From Janibacter melonis (GTDB lineage: Bacteria; Actinomycetota; Actinomycetes; Actinomycetales; Dermatophilaceae), in contig NZ_JAJBZM010000001.1 in assembly GCF_020567375.1 (NCBI RefSeq), forward strand, positions 357,396 through 421,395: DNA of 64,000 nt. Direction: 5' to 3'. Both the position numbers and the translations under genes were made by a program. This document shows positions 1 to 7,393 of this stretch, piece by piece. The notes beneath the pieces are model-generated. The model searched no databases. It saw only the letters and a list, made by a program, of their open reading frames with translations, and had not been told where the DNA came from. The number at the start of each line of letters is the position of its first letter. Within the stretch, counting starts at the first letter, position 1.

Positions 1-200
1 CTGTGCTTGACGACGGCGCCGGCGACGACCTCGCCGATCCGCTGCCCGCCGAGGTCGTAGCGGGCGACGAGACCCTCGAGCGCGGCGGTGAGCATGTCCT
101 GGTTGCTCGCCTGCGCGTACGGGCCGAACTGGCGGGCGAAGGGGATCCGGTTGCCACCGAGGACGGCGGCGCGACGCGGGAGGTTCGGGGTGGACGTCAC
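1..200 (-). CDS. Acetyl-CoA C-acyltransferase (thiolase), N-terminal fragment
   Basis: The fragment holds the first 66 codons of a gene that runs off the left edge. The visible N-terminus (MTSTPNLPRR..., then AVLGGNRIPFARQFGPY) matches the N-terminus of FadI/FadA-type thiolases, where the GGNRIPFA segment starts the first core strand. The GTG start at 198-200 has a GAGGAG ribosome-binding sequence just upstream on the minus strand. The catalytic Cys and His motifs lie outside the window. It is divergent from a TetR regulator whose probable operator lies between them, next to an acyl-CoA oxidase-like gene, so a role in beta-oxidation or acetoacetyl-CoA metabolism is likely. The exact substrate cannot be read. 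Confidence 0.8.
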   Translation of the reverse strand, partial: MTSTPNLPRRAAVLGGNRIPFARQFGPYAQASNQDMLTAALEGLVARYDLGGQRIGEVVAGAVVKH

Positions 201-281
201 GAAGGACTCCTCGGTGTGTCGTGGGGTGCAGCGGGCCGCGACCGGGCTGCCCGGGGCGGGTCATTTATGCGATACGGACGG

Positions 282-306
282 TAGCAGGTACTTCTGGTGC
301 CTGCTA
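282..306. promoter_or_regulatory. Candidate TetR operator, inverted repeat TAGCAGG-n11-CCTGCTA
   Basis: Perfect 7-bp arms (282-288 and 300-306) are separated by 11 bp. The site ends 12 bp before the GTG start of the TetR gene and lies between it and the divergent thiolase gene. Position and symmetry suit autoregulation by the adjacent TetR protein. No binding data can be inferred. Confidence 0.45.
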
Positions 307-318
307 GCGTCGAGCGCT

Positions 319-1002
319 GTGAGCACGACCACCGACGGACGCAGCGCGCGCTGGGACGCGCACCGCCAGCAACGACGCGTCGAGCTCGTCGAGGCGGCGC
401 TGCACGCCATCCGCGAGCACGGCGCCTCCGTCGGGATGGACGAGATCGCGACCTCGGCGGGCACGAGCAAGACCGTCTTCTACCGCCACTTCACCGACCG
501 CTCCGGCCTCTACCGCGCCGTCGCCGAGCGGGTCGACGAGCTCATCCTGCGCGACGTCGGCCGGGTCGTCGGGCAGAGCCTGCGCGAGACCGATCTCGCC
601 GAGCTCGACGAGGACCCCCGCTCGCTCATCGCCGCGGCCGTGCGCGCCTACCTCCACCTCGTCGAGCGCGACCCCGAGGTGTACCGCTTCATCGTCTCCG
701 CGCCGATCGTCGTCGCCGAGCGCACCGGCAACGCCGCCGAGGTCGCCGCCGACACGACCGGCCGGATGGCCCTGCAGATCGGCGACCTCATCGCCCAGGG
801 CCTCGTCGCCCGCGGCAGCGACCCCGCCCCCGCCCGGGTGTGGGGGCTCTCGCTCGTCGGCATGGTCCGCGCCGCCGCCGACGCCTGGCTCGCCGGCGAG
901 GTCGGCGAGATCTCCGCCGACGAGCTCACCGAGCAGCTCACCGACCTCGCCTGGCACGGCGCGAAGACCGCGTGGTCACCGGCACACCGCTCCCGGGCCT
1001 GA
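319..1002 (+). CDS. TetR/AcrR family transcriptional regulator
   Basis: A 227-residue protein of typical TetR length. The N-terminal helix-turn-helix lies at about residues 40-62 (MDEIATSAGTSKTVFYRHF), followed by an all-helical ligand domain. The GTG start at 319 was preferred because upstream codons do not resemble a TetR protein and the inverted repeat at 282-306 would then sit immediately in front of the gene. It is divergent from a thiolase fragment and upstream of an acyl-CoA oxidase-like gene, so it probably represses one or both in response to an acyl-CoA or fatty acid. The ligand is inference. Confidence 0.85.
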   Translation: MSTTTDGRSARWDAHRQQRRVELVEAALHAIREHGASVGMDEIATSAGTSKTVFYRHFTDRSGLYRAVAERVDELILRDVGRVVGQSLRETDLAELDEDPRSLIAAAVRAYLHLVERDPEVYRFIVSAPIVVAERTGNAAEVAADTTGRMALQIGDLIAQGLVARGSDPAPARVWGLSLVGMVRAAADAWLAGEVGEISADELTEQLTDLAWHGAKTAWSPAHRSRA

Positions 1003-1033
1003 GACCCCCCGTCGCCCTGCCAGGATGCGGCTC

Positions 1034-2956
1034 ATGGGTACCGCCGAGCAGATCCGGACCGTCCTCGACGGTCGATGGGGCGAGGTGCGCCAGCAGGTGC
1101 GCACCGAGCTCGACCCCGCCGACTTCGCACCGCCGCGCGACCTGCTGCCGATGGACGAGCACCGCCAGCGCACCCTCGACGCCGTCCTGCGGCTCGCCGG
1201 GACGACCGACTTCGCGCGCAACGGGCTGACCCGTGAGCAGGGCGGGACCGACGATCACGGGGCGTCCGTCACCGCCTTCGAGATGCTCGGCCACGCCGAT
1301 CTGTCGGTCTTCGTCAAGGCCGGGGTCCAGTTCGGTCTCTTCGGCGGGGCGATCGCCGGGCTCGGCACCCAGCGGCACTGGGACGCCTACCTGCCCGGGA
1401 TGGCCGACGGCTCGCTGCTCGGGTGCTTCGCGATGACCGAGACGGGGCACGGCTCCGACGTGCAGTCCCTGCTGACGACCGCGACCTACCTGCCCGAGAG
1501 CGACGAGCTCGAGATCCACAGCCCCTCGCTCGCCGCGCGCAAGGACTACATCGGCGGCGCGGCCCGCGACGCCCGTCTCGCGGCCGTCTTCGCCCAGCTC
1601 GTCGTGGACGGCGAGCAGCACGGCGTGCACTGCGTCCTCGTGCCGATCCGCGACGGGGACGGCACCGTCCGCCCAGGGGTCACCGTCGGCGACTGCGGCG
1701 CGAAGATGGGGCTGCGCGGCGTCGACAACGGCCGGCTCAGCTTCGACCACGTCCGGGTGCCGCGGCACAACCTGCTCAACCGCTACGGCACGATCGACGA
1801 CGACGGGCGCTACCACTCCCCGATCGAGAGCGCGTCGCGCCGCTTCTTCACCATGCTCGGCACGCTCGTGCGCGGGCGGATCTCCGTGGCCGGCGGCGCC
1901 GGTGCCGCGACCCGCACGGCGCTGACCCTCGCCATCACCTACGCCGAGCACCGCACGCAGTTCCACGTGCCGAGCGGCGAGCGCGAGGTGCACCTGCTCG
2001 ACTACCGCGCCCACCAGGCCAAGCTGCTGCCCCGCCTGGCCCGCAGCTACGCGCTGATGCTCGCGCAGAACGCGCTCGTCGAGCAGATGCACCGCATCGC
2101 CACCGGCGAGGAGGACGGCGAGGACGCCCAGCGCGAGCTCGAGGCCCGGGCCGCCGGCATCAAGGCGCTGACGACCGAGCACGCGACCCAGACCATCCAG
2201 GTCTGCCGCGAGGCGTGCGGCGGGGCCGGGTACCTCTCGGTCAACCGCTTCGCCGACCTCAAGGCCGACACCGACGTCTTCACGACCTTCGAGGGCGACA
2301 ACACGGTGCTCCTCCAGCTCGTCGCGAAGGGGATGCTCACGAGCTACTCCGACGCCTTCCACGAGCTCGACACCCGCGGGGCCTTCTTCTTCGGCGCGCG
2401 CCAGGTCACCGAGGCGGTCATCGAGCGCACCGTCGGCGGGTCGATCATCCAGCGCCTCATCAGCGGCAGCCCGGGCCGGGACGGCGACGCGGCGCTCGCC
2501 GACCGCGGCGGGCAGCTCGACCTCTTCGAGGACCGGGAGAAGCACCTGCTCGAGACCCTGGCGATGCGGCTGCGCCGTGCGGGCGACGACGGAGCCGACT
2601 CCTTCGCGATCTTCAACGACGCCCAGCCGCACCTGCTGCTCGCCGCCCGGGCGCACGTCGAGCGCGTCGTGCTCGAGGCCTTCGTCGCGGCCGTCGACGC
2701 GACGCCGCCGGGCGAGGCGCGCGAGCTGCTCGACACGGTCTGCGACCTCTACGCGCTGAGCACCATCGCGCAGGACCGCGCGTGGTTCGTCGAGCACGGG
2801 CGCCTCTCGGCCCAGCAGTCCAAGGACCTGCTCGGCGCGGTCGACCGGCGGTGCGCACAGCTGCGACCGCACGCGCAGACCCTCGTCGACGCCTTCGCCA
2901 TCCCCATGGCGTGGCGCGAGACCGAGCTGCTCGAGGACCTCGGCGACGTGAGCTGA
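1034..2956 (+). CDS. Acyl-CoA oxidase/dehydrogenase family flavoenzyme
   Basis: About 640 residues, longer than ordinary acyl-CoA dehydrogenases (about 380-400) and like acyl-CoA oxidases. An N-terminal helical segment precedes the flavin-binding middle domain (CFAMTETGHGSDVQ) and an extended C-terminal domain with the oxidase-type FTTFEGDNTV motif near residue 415. It should catalyse alpha,beta-desaturation of acyl-CoA with FAD, using either O2 or an electron-transfer protein as acceptor. The ATG at 1034 was chosen over 1025 because an AGGA box lies about 8 nt upstream. It follows the TetR gene by about 30 bp and may be co-transcribed with it. Confidence 0.85.
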   Translation: MGTAEQIRTVLDGRWGEVRQQVRTELDPADFAPPRDLLPMDEHRQRTLDAVLRLAGTTDFARNGLTREQGGTDDHGASVTAFEMLGHADLSVFVKAGVQFGLFGGAIAGLGTQRHWDAYLPGMADGSLLGCFAMTETGHGSDVQSLLTTATYLPESDELEIHSPSLAARKDYIGGAARDARLAAVFAQLVVDGEQHGVHCVLVPIRDGDGTVRPGVTVGDCGAKMGLRGVDNGRLSFDHVRVPRHNLLNRYGTIDDDGRYHSPIESASRRFFTMLGTLVRGRISVAGGAGAATRTALTLAITYAEHRTQFHVPSGEREVHLLDYRAHQAKLLPRLARSYALMLAQNALVEQMHRIATGEEDGEDAQRELEARAAGIKALTTEHATQTIQVCREACGGAGYLSVNRFADLKADTDVFTTFEGDNTVLLQLVAKGMLTSYSDAFHELDTRGAFFFGARQVTEAVIERTVGGSIIQRLISGSPGRDGDAALADRGGQLDLFEDREKHLLETLAMRLRRAGDDGADSFAIFNDAQPHLLLAARAHVERVVLEAFVAAVDATPPGEARELLDTVCDLYALSTIAQDRAWFVEHGRLSAQQSKDLLGAVDRRCAQLRPHAQTLVDAFAIPMAWRETELLEDLGDVS

Positions 2957-2995
2957 TCCCCCTTCGCCCTCCTGCGGGGACCGGGCGAAGGGGGA
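2957..2995. terminator. Hairpin between convergent genes, built from two CGAAGGGG motifs
   Basis: Perfect 13-bp arms TCCCCCTTCGCCC (2957-2969) and GGGCGAAGGGGGA (2983-2995) lie just after the acyl-CoA oxidase stop and before the convergent flavodoxin-like gene. There is no T run, so it is terminator-like by position and stem strength only. Each arm carries one copy of the over-represented octamer. Confidence 0.6.
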
Positions 2996-3001
2996 CTCGG
3001 C

Positions 3002-3748
3002 TCAGCTGCTCGGGATGCTGCGGGTCGGAGCGACGTAGCCGAAGCGCTCGCCGTCGGACCACGCCTGGCGGTCGTTGCCGTAGGTCGGCAGCCCGCCGGC
3101 GCGGCGCAGCATCGCGGCGGTGTGCATGAGGTTCCACGCCATGATCGTCGAGTTGTGGGCGGTGAAGTCGCTGTCGAAGCCGACCGGCTGATCACCCTCC
3201 TGCTCGTCGCCGAAGGACGGGCCGGGGCCGATCTCGCCGATCCAGCCGGCGTCGGCCTGGGGCGGGATCGTGTAGCCGAGGTGGCTCAGCGCGAAGAGCA
3301 ACGACATCGCCGTGTGCTTCACCCCGTCCTCGTTGCCGGTGATGATCGCGCCGCCGGCGCGGCCGTAGAAGACCGACTGCCCCTGGTCGTTGAGCTCGCC
3401 GGACATCGCGTACAGCCGCTCGACCACCCGGCGGCACACCGAGCTCTCCTCGCCCAGCCACAGCGGGGTGCCGATGACGAGGATGTCGGCGCGCTCGACC
3501 CGCGGCCACAGGTCGGGCCAGGCGTCGTCGGGGAAGTCATCGCGCATGTCGGGCTGCACGCCCGGGGCGATGGGGTGGTCCATGGCGTAGAGGGTGTCGA
3601 CCTCGACGCCGGCGCCGCTCATGATGGCGCCGAGGCTCTCGAGCAGGACGCCGGTGTGGGACTGGGTGGAGTCCTTGGTCAGCGAGCAGTTGATCAGCAG
3701 AGCGCGCAGGTCGTCGTAGCGCGGCGCGGTGGGGGTGGTCTGGCTCAT
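3002..3748 (-). CDS. Flavodoxin-like NAD(P)H-dependent oxidoreductase
   Basis: A 248-residue protein with the flavodoxin-like fold of the NADPH-dependent FMN reductase group. The first strand and phosphate loop are LLINCSLTKDSTQSHT (about residues 17-32), and a central strand ILVIGTPLWLGEESSVCRR contacts the isoalloxazine. It probably binds FMN and reduces quinones, nitro-compounds or another small acceptor; the substrate is unknown. The ATG at 3748 is the only convincing start. It is divergent from the MarP-like gene and convergent with the acyl-CoA oxidase-like gene, separated from the latter by a strong hairpin. Confidence 0.75.
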   Translation of the reverse strand: MSQTTPTAPRYDDLRALLINCSLTKDSTQSHTGVLLESLGAIMSGAGVEVDTLYAMDHPIAPGVQPDMRDDFPDDAWPDLWPRVERADILVIGTPLWLGEESSVCRRVVERLYAMSGELNDQGQSVFYGRAGGAIITGNEDGVKHTAMSLLFALSHLGYTIPPQADAGWIGEIGPGPSFGDEQEGDQPVGFDSDFTAHNSTIMAWNLMHTAAMLRRAGGLPTYGNDRQAWSDGERFGYVAPTRSIPSS

Positions 3749-3855
3749 GACCTCAGGCTAGGGAGCATCCGCGCAGATGGGGGCCGTGCCGGCGCAGCAC
3801 TTTCACAGCCGCGGCACCTACGCTCCGAGCACCGCCCTCGACCTCAGGAGGCCTC

Positions 3856-5037
3856 ATGGACGGCGCGCTGCTCGTCGACCTCCTCGTCGTGGTCACCCTG
3901 CTCACCGCCGTGCTCAGCGGGTGGGCCCGGGGCCTGGGCCGCACGGTCGGGGCGCTCGCGGGAGCCGTCGGCGGCGCGCTCCTCGCCCTCGCCGTCGTCG
4001 TCCCGTGGGCCGAGGAGCGGCTCGGGCCGCAGACCTCGCCCACCCTGCTCGTCGTCGTCGCCGGCATCCTGTGCGTCGTCACCGGCGCCGCGCTCGGCAC
4101 CGCGCTCGGCGGCCTGCTCCACCGTGCGCTCGCCCGCATCAGGCTGGGCTGGCTCGACGCCGCCGGGGGCGCCCTCGCGGGGTCCGTCATCACCGCCGTC
4201 ATCTGGGTGCTCGTCGCGGCGCTCGTGCCGGTCGTCGGGTCGGCGACCGTCACCGACAGCGTGTCGAGCTCGCGGGCGCTCGCCGCCCTCACCCGCGTCG
4301 TGCCCGACGAGCTGCAGGACCGCACCGCGCTCGCCCGCGCCCTCGAGCGCAGCCAGCCGTGGCTCGCGGAGGTCGCCGGCAGCCCGTCGCAGCCCCCCTC
4401 GATCCCCGCCGTGGACGTCGACTCGGCCGCCCTGCAGAGCTCGAGCGCCTCGGTCGTGCGCGTGAGCGGGGACGCCCGCGCCTGCCGCAGCGTCGTCACC
4501 GGCAGCGGCTTCGTCATCGCGCCCGACCGGGTGATGACCAACGCGCACGTCGTCGCCGGGGTGGACGCACCGGTCGTGCGGGCGCCGGGCGAGCTGCCGG
4601 TGACCGGCCGCGTCGTCTACGTCGACGAGCGCCAGGACCTCGCCGTCGTCGCGACCGACGGCCTCGACGCCCCCGCCCTCAGTCTGCGCACCGGGGCCCG
4701 GTCCGGCGACGTCGCCGTCGTCGCGGGGTACCCGCACGGCGTGCGTCAGCTCCAGCTCGAGGCCGCGCAGGTCGTCGGCCAGCGCAGCACGATCGTCACG
4801 ACCGACGGCCAGTCACGGCTGCGTCGCGTGCTCACCCTCGCCTCAGACATCCAGCAGGGCAACTCGGGGGGCCCGGTCCTCGGCTCCGACGGGCACGTCA
4901 TCGGCGTCGTCTTCGCCAAGGCGGTCGCCGTCGACCGGGTGGCGTACGCGGTGCCGGCATCTGTCGCCGCGCCGGTCGTCGAGCGCGCGCCGGGGATGAC
5001 CGAGGCGGTGCCGACGGGCAGCTGCACGGCCGCCTGA
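3856..5037 (+). CDS. MarP-like membrane-anchored serine protease (CvpA domain plus trypsin-like domain)
   Basis: A 393-residue protein. About residues 1-145 form four hydrophobic segments of the CvpA/colicin V family; the rest is a trypsin-like domain outside the membrane. The triad is visible as His231 (TNAHVVAG), Asp261 (RQDLAVV) and Ser337 (QGNSGGPVL). Cys210 and Cys390 match the cysteine pair whose disulfide controls mycobacterial MarP. In mycobacteria this protein processes cell-wall hydrolases and supports acid and oxidative-stress resistance; the same role here is inferred. CAGGAGG lies before the ATG at 3856. Confidence 0.88.
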   Translation: MDGALLVDLLVVVTLLTAVLSGWARGLGRTVGALAGAVGGALLALAVVVPWAEERLGPQTSPTLLVVVAGILCVVTGAALGTALGGLLHRALARIRLGWLDAAGGALAGSVITAVIWVLVAALVPVVGSATVTDSVSSSRALAALTRVVPDELQDRTALARALERSQPWLAEVAGSPSQPPSIPAVDVDSAALQSSSASVVRVSGDARACRSVVTGSGFVIAPDRVMTNAHVVAGVDAPVVRAPGELPVTGRVVYVDERQDLAVVATDGLDAPALSLRTGARSGDVAVVAGYPHGVRQLQLEAAQVVGQRSTIVTTDGQSRLRRVLTLASDIQQGNSGGPVLGSDGHVIGVVFAKAVAVDRVAYAVPASVAAPVVERAPGMTEAVPTGSCTAA

Positions 5038-5044
5038 TGGTGGG

Positions 5045-5413
5045 TCAGACGCGCTCGGCCACCCGCTGACGCGAGCCGAGCACCTCGTCCATGTGCTCCC
5101 GGGCCCAGTCCTCGAGGGCGAGCAGGGGGACGCGCAGCGAGTGACCGAGCGCGGTGAGCTCGTACTCGACCCGCGGCGGCACCTCGGCGAAGACGGTGCG
5201 GGTCACGAGCCCGTCGGCCTCGAGCCCGCGCAGGGTCTGGGTGAGCATCTTCTGCGAGACGCCGTCGACCCGGCGCCGCAGCCGCGAGAAGCGCTGCGGC
5301 CCGTCGGCGAGGATGCCGATGACGAGCACCGTCCACCGGTCGCCGATGCGGTCGAGCAGGGCGCGCGAGGGGCACCCCTGGACGTAGGGGTCGTACTCCT
5401 GCGGTGTCGTCAT
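5045..5413 (-). CDS. HxlR family winged-helix transcriptional regulator
   Basis: A 122-residue protein of typical HxlR length. The sequence [20 protein letters not shown] at about residues 14-33 carries the conserved Cys and the IGDRWT signature, followed by the winged helix and [10 protein letters not shown] wing. The ATG at 5413 was chosen because upstream codons are unrelated low-complexity sequence and GGAGAG lies before it. It is divergent from an NAD(P)-binding oxidoreductase, a common pairing in which HxlR proteins respond to electrophiles or oxidants. The intergenic region has several GGTnACC-type sites. Confidence 0.88.
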   Translation of the reverse strand: MTTPQEYDPYVQGCPSRALLDRIGDRWTVLVIGILADGPQRFSRLRRRVDGVSQKMLTQTLRGLEADGLVTRTVFAEVPPRVEYELTALGHSLRVPLLALEDWAREHMDEVLGSRQRVAERV

Positions 5414-5528
5414 GTCTCTCCTGCTCCTGCGGTGCCTGCTCTGGCCCCTGCGTGCTGCTGCTGCGCGTGCTGCTGCGGTGGGTCGGTGCGGCTCGAGCGG
5501 GGCGACGGCGGCGCGACGGTGACCGCCC

Positions 5529-5589
5529 GGTGACCTAGTCACCGCCAGGTGCCTTCTTCCCCTTCGGTACCAGGTCACCTACGGTAACC
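5529..5589. promoter_or_regulatory. Candidate HxlR operator array (GGTGAC-CTA-GTCACC and two GGTnACC sites)
   Basis: The spacer between the HxlR gene and the divergent oxidoreductase carries a 15-bp inverted repeat, GGTGACCTAGTCACC (5529-5543), then GGTCACC (5573-5579) and GGTAACC (5583-5589), whose starts are one helical turn apart. GTnACC half-sites are typical of HxlR/MarR-type operators. Binding by the adjacent HxlR protein is inference. Confidence 0.5.
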
Positions 5590-5644
5590 AATGGAGCGGC
5601 CCGGCACCAGGCCCGGCCGCGCTGACCCACCAAGGAGCACACCC

Positions 5645-6295
5645 ATGACCCGCATCACCGTCCTCGGGGGCACCGGCTACACCGGTCGCCACATCGCCGT
5701 CACCGCCGCGGCGAAGGGGCACGACGTCACGACGTGGAGCCGCAGCGCCCCGGCCGAGCCGGTCGAGGGCGCCACCCACCGCACCGGTGACCTCTCCGAC
5801 CCGGCCGTCGTCGCCGCCGCGGTCGAGGGCGCCGACGTCGTCGTCTCCGCGGTCTCGCCGCGCGGCGAGCTCGCGGAGCAGGGCGCGCTGCGCGGGATCC
5901 TCGCGACCGCGGCGCGGCAGGCCCAGGAGCGCGGCGTCCGCCTCGGCGTCATCGGCGGCGCCGGGTCCTTGCACGTCGCCGAGGGCGGCCCGCTCCTCGT
6001 CGACACCCCGGACTTCCCGGAGGCCTTCGCCCCGGAGGCCCGCGAGCTCACCGCGGTTCTCGAGGACCTGCGCGCCTCCGACGAGGCGCTCGACTGGTTC
6101 TTCCTCTCCCCCGCCGCGGGCTTCGGCGCGTACGCCCCCGGAGAGGCGACGGGCAGCTACCGCACCGGCGGCGATGTGCTGCTCGCCGACGAGCAGGGCG
6201 AGTCCTTCATCTCCGGCGAGGACCTCGCTCTCGCCGTCGTCGACGAGATCGAGCAGCCGGCGCACCGCCGCGCCCGCTTCACCGTCGCGTACTGA
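5645..6295 (+). CDS. NAD(P)-binding oxidoreductase (atypical SDR / NmrA-like)
   Basis: A 216-residue protein opening with the glycine-rich dinucleotide loop VLGGTGYTGRHI (residues 6-17), the GGTGxxGR pattern of atypical short-chain dehydrogenases of the YwnB/NmrA type. Later conserved pieces include the GDLSDP strand, VVVSAVSP and the VIGGAGSL strand. An AAGGAG box lies about 8 nt before the ATG at 5645. Members act as NADPH-dependent reductases or redox sensors; the substrate is unknown. The divergent HxlR neighbour suggests induction by an electrophile or redox stress. Confidence 0.82.
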   Translation: MTRITVLGGTGYTGRHIAVTAAAKGHDVTTWSRSAPAEPVEGATHRTGDLSDPAVVAAAVEGADVVVSAVSPRGELAEQGALRGILATAARQAQERGVRLGVIGGAGSLHVAEGGPLLVDTPDFPEAFAPEARELTAVLEDLRASDEALDWFFLSPAAGFGAYAPGEATGSYRTGGDVLLADEQGESFISGEDLALAVVDEIEQPAHRRARFTVAY

Positions 6296-6341
6296 CCGAC
6301 CGGGGTCCTGGCGCGCGCCGTCCCTGTGCGCGCCGGCCCCC

Positions 6342-6369
6342 CGGTCGCAGGTCAGCGGTCGCAGGTCAG
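6342..6369. repeat. 14-bp tandem repeat (two copies) at the 3' end of the small immunity-like gene
   Basis: CGGTCGCAGGTCAG occurs twice in tandem at 6342-6355 and 6356-6369. The second copy covers the stop codon of the downstream minus-strand gene. This looks like a small replication-slippage duplication; no function is suggested. Confidence 0.7.
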
Positions 6370-6599
6370 CGGACCCCGAGGACCCGGTGCTCGCGGATCG
6401 ACATGACGAGGGCCACCACCCAGCCGACGACGGTCCAGCCGAGGAGCAGGTTCACCCAGAAGACGCTCCACGTGTTGCGGTTGCCCCGCACCGCGGCGAT
6501 CGCCCACGGCAGCATGTAGCCGGCCGTGACGACCGCGACGACGATCGCGACGAGCGAGCTCACGGGGCGGGACTTCTGGTCGGTGATGACGGTAGGCAT
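6366..6599 (-). CDS. Small membrane protein, superinfection-immunity (Imm_superinfect) family
   Basis: A 77-residue protein with two hydrophobic segments (about residues 14-34 and 45-66). The FWVNLLLGWTVVGWVVAL stretch is the signature of the superinfection-immunity family, which includes phage T4 Imm. In phage the family blocks DNA injection by related phages. Chromosomal copies are widespread in bacteria and their role is mostly untested. There are no phage genes nearby. It stands alone between an oxidoreductase gene and a response-regulator gene. Confidence 0.75.
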   Translation of the reverse strand: MPTVITDQKSRPVSSLVAIVVAVVTAGYMLPWAIAAVRGNRNTWSVFWVNLLLGWTVVGWVVALVMSIREHRVLGVR

Positions 6600-6637
6600 G
6601 GGCCGACGCTAACGCCCGAGGGTGCGAGGAGGCTGGG

Positions 6638-7270
6638 TCAGCCCTCTCCCGTGTCCAGGCCCGGGCGAGCGGGCTGCACGAGGTCGCGCCGGGACTCCAG
6701 GCCGAGCTTGCGCAGGATGCTGCGCATGTGGGTCCGCACGGTCGTCACCTCGATGCGCAGGCGCTGGGCCATCTGGGGGTTGGTCAGCCCGTCGAGGACG
6801 AGCTGGAGGATCTGCGCCTCCCGGTCGGTGAGCGGCTCGGCCGGCGTGAGACGCGGGGTCGGACGGTCGGCGCCGGGTCCGAGGTCGAGCACCTCTCCCC
6901 CGGCGCGCACCTGGCGCAGGGCGGCGAGAAGCGCGTCGGCCGAGACGGTCTTCGCGACGAGGGCGTCAGCGCCGGCGAGCATCGCCATCTGCACGTCGAC
7001 GGTGCGGGTGAAGGACGTGAAGACGACGACCCGCGCGGTGCTCGCCGTCTTGATCGAGCGGCACAGCTCGATGCTCGCGCGGATGCCCCCGAGGCGCACC
7101 GGGAGGACGACGACGTCGGGCTGCAGCCGGGAGGCCTGCGAGAGCGCCTCGGCGGCGGTGCCCGCCTCTCCGACGACGGCGACGTCGTCGTGCTCGCGCA
7201 GCATCGCCTGCAGCCCGCGCAGCACGACGGGGTGGTCCTCGACGAGGAGGACGCGGATCGGTGGGGTCAC
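6638..7270 (-). CDS. LuxR-type response regulator with degenerate receiver (Asp replaced by Pro)
   Basis: A 210-residue protein with an N-terminal receiver domain (residues 1-120) and a C-terminal LuxR helix-turn-helix (about 145-200; LTDREAQILQLVLDGLTNPQ, then TVRTHMRSILRKLGL). The acidic pocket (LLVEDHP) and the late Thr/Lys positions are kept, but the usual phospho-acceptor Asp is Pro57 in PDVVVLPVRLGG, encoded by CCG. It therefore cannot be phosphorylated in the ordinary way and is probably an atypical, phosphorylation-independent regulator. The GTG start at 7270 follows a GGGGGTGAG sequence. No histidine kinase is nearby. It is divergent from the DadA-like gene. Confidence 0.82.
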   Translation of the reverse strand: MTPPIRVLLVEDHPVVLRGLQAMLREHDDVAVVGEAGTAAEALSQASRLQPDVVVLPVRLGGIRASIELCRSIKTASTARVVVFTSFTRTVDVQMAMLAGADALVAKTVSADALLAALRQVRAGGEVLDLGPGADRPTPRLTPAEPLTDREAQILQLVLDGLTNPQMAQRLRIEVTTVRTHMRSILRKLGLESRRDLVQPARPGLDTGEG

Positions 7271-7393
7271 GCCCTCACCCCCTTCGTCGACGCCGGTGCG
7301 CACCGAAGATCTCACGACGACCGCCGTGGCGCTCCCGATGATCATCCCGAAGGGAGGATGGCACCGGTCACGCGGGTGCCTAGCGTGAGGAGC

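Noticed and set aside
938-2872. A long open frame on the minus strand opposite the acyl-CoA oxidase-like gene, one of many such antisense frames
   Set aside because: In GC-rich DNA the opposite strand of a real gene is often open. The product is Arg/Gly/Val/Asp-rich without any domain, while the plus strand encodes a clear enzyme.
6366-6599. A prophage remnant around the superinfection-immunity-like gene
   Set aside because: No integrase, phage structural gene, att-like repeat or composition change is visible nearby; the family is common on bacterial chromosomes.
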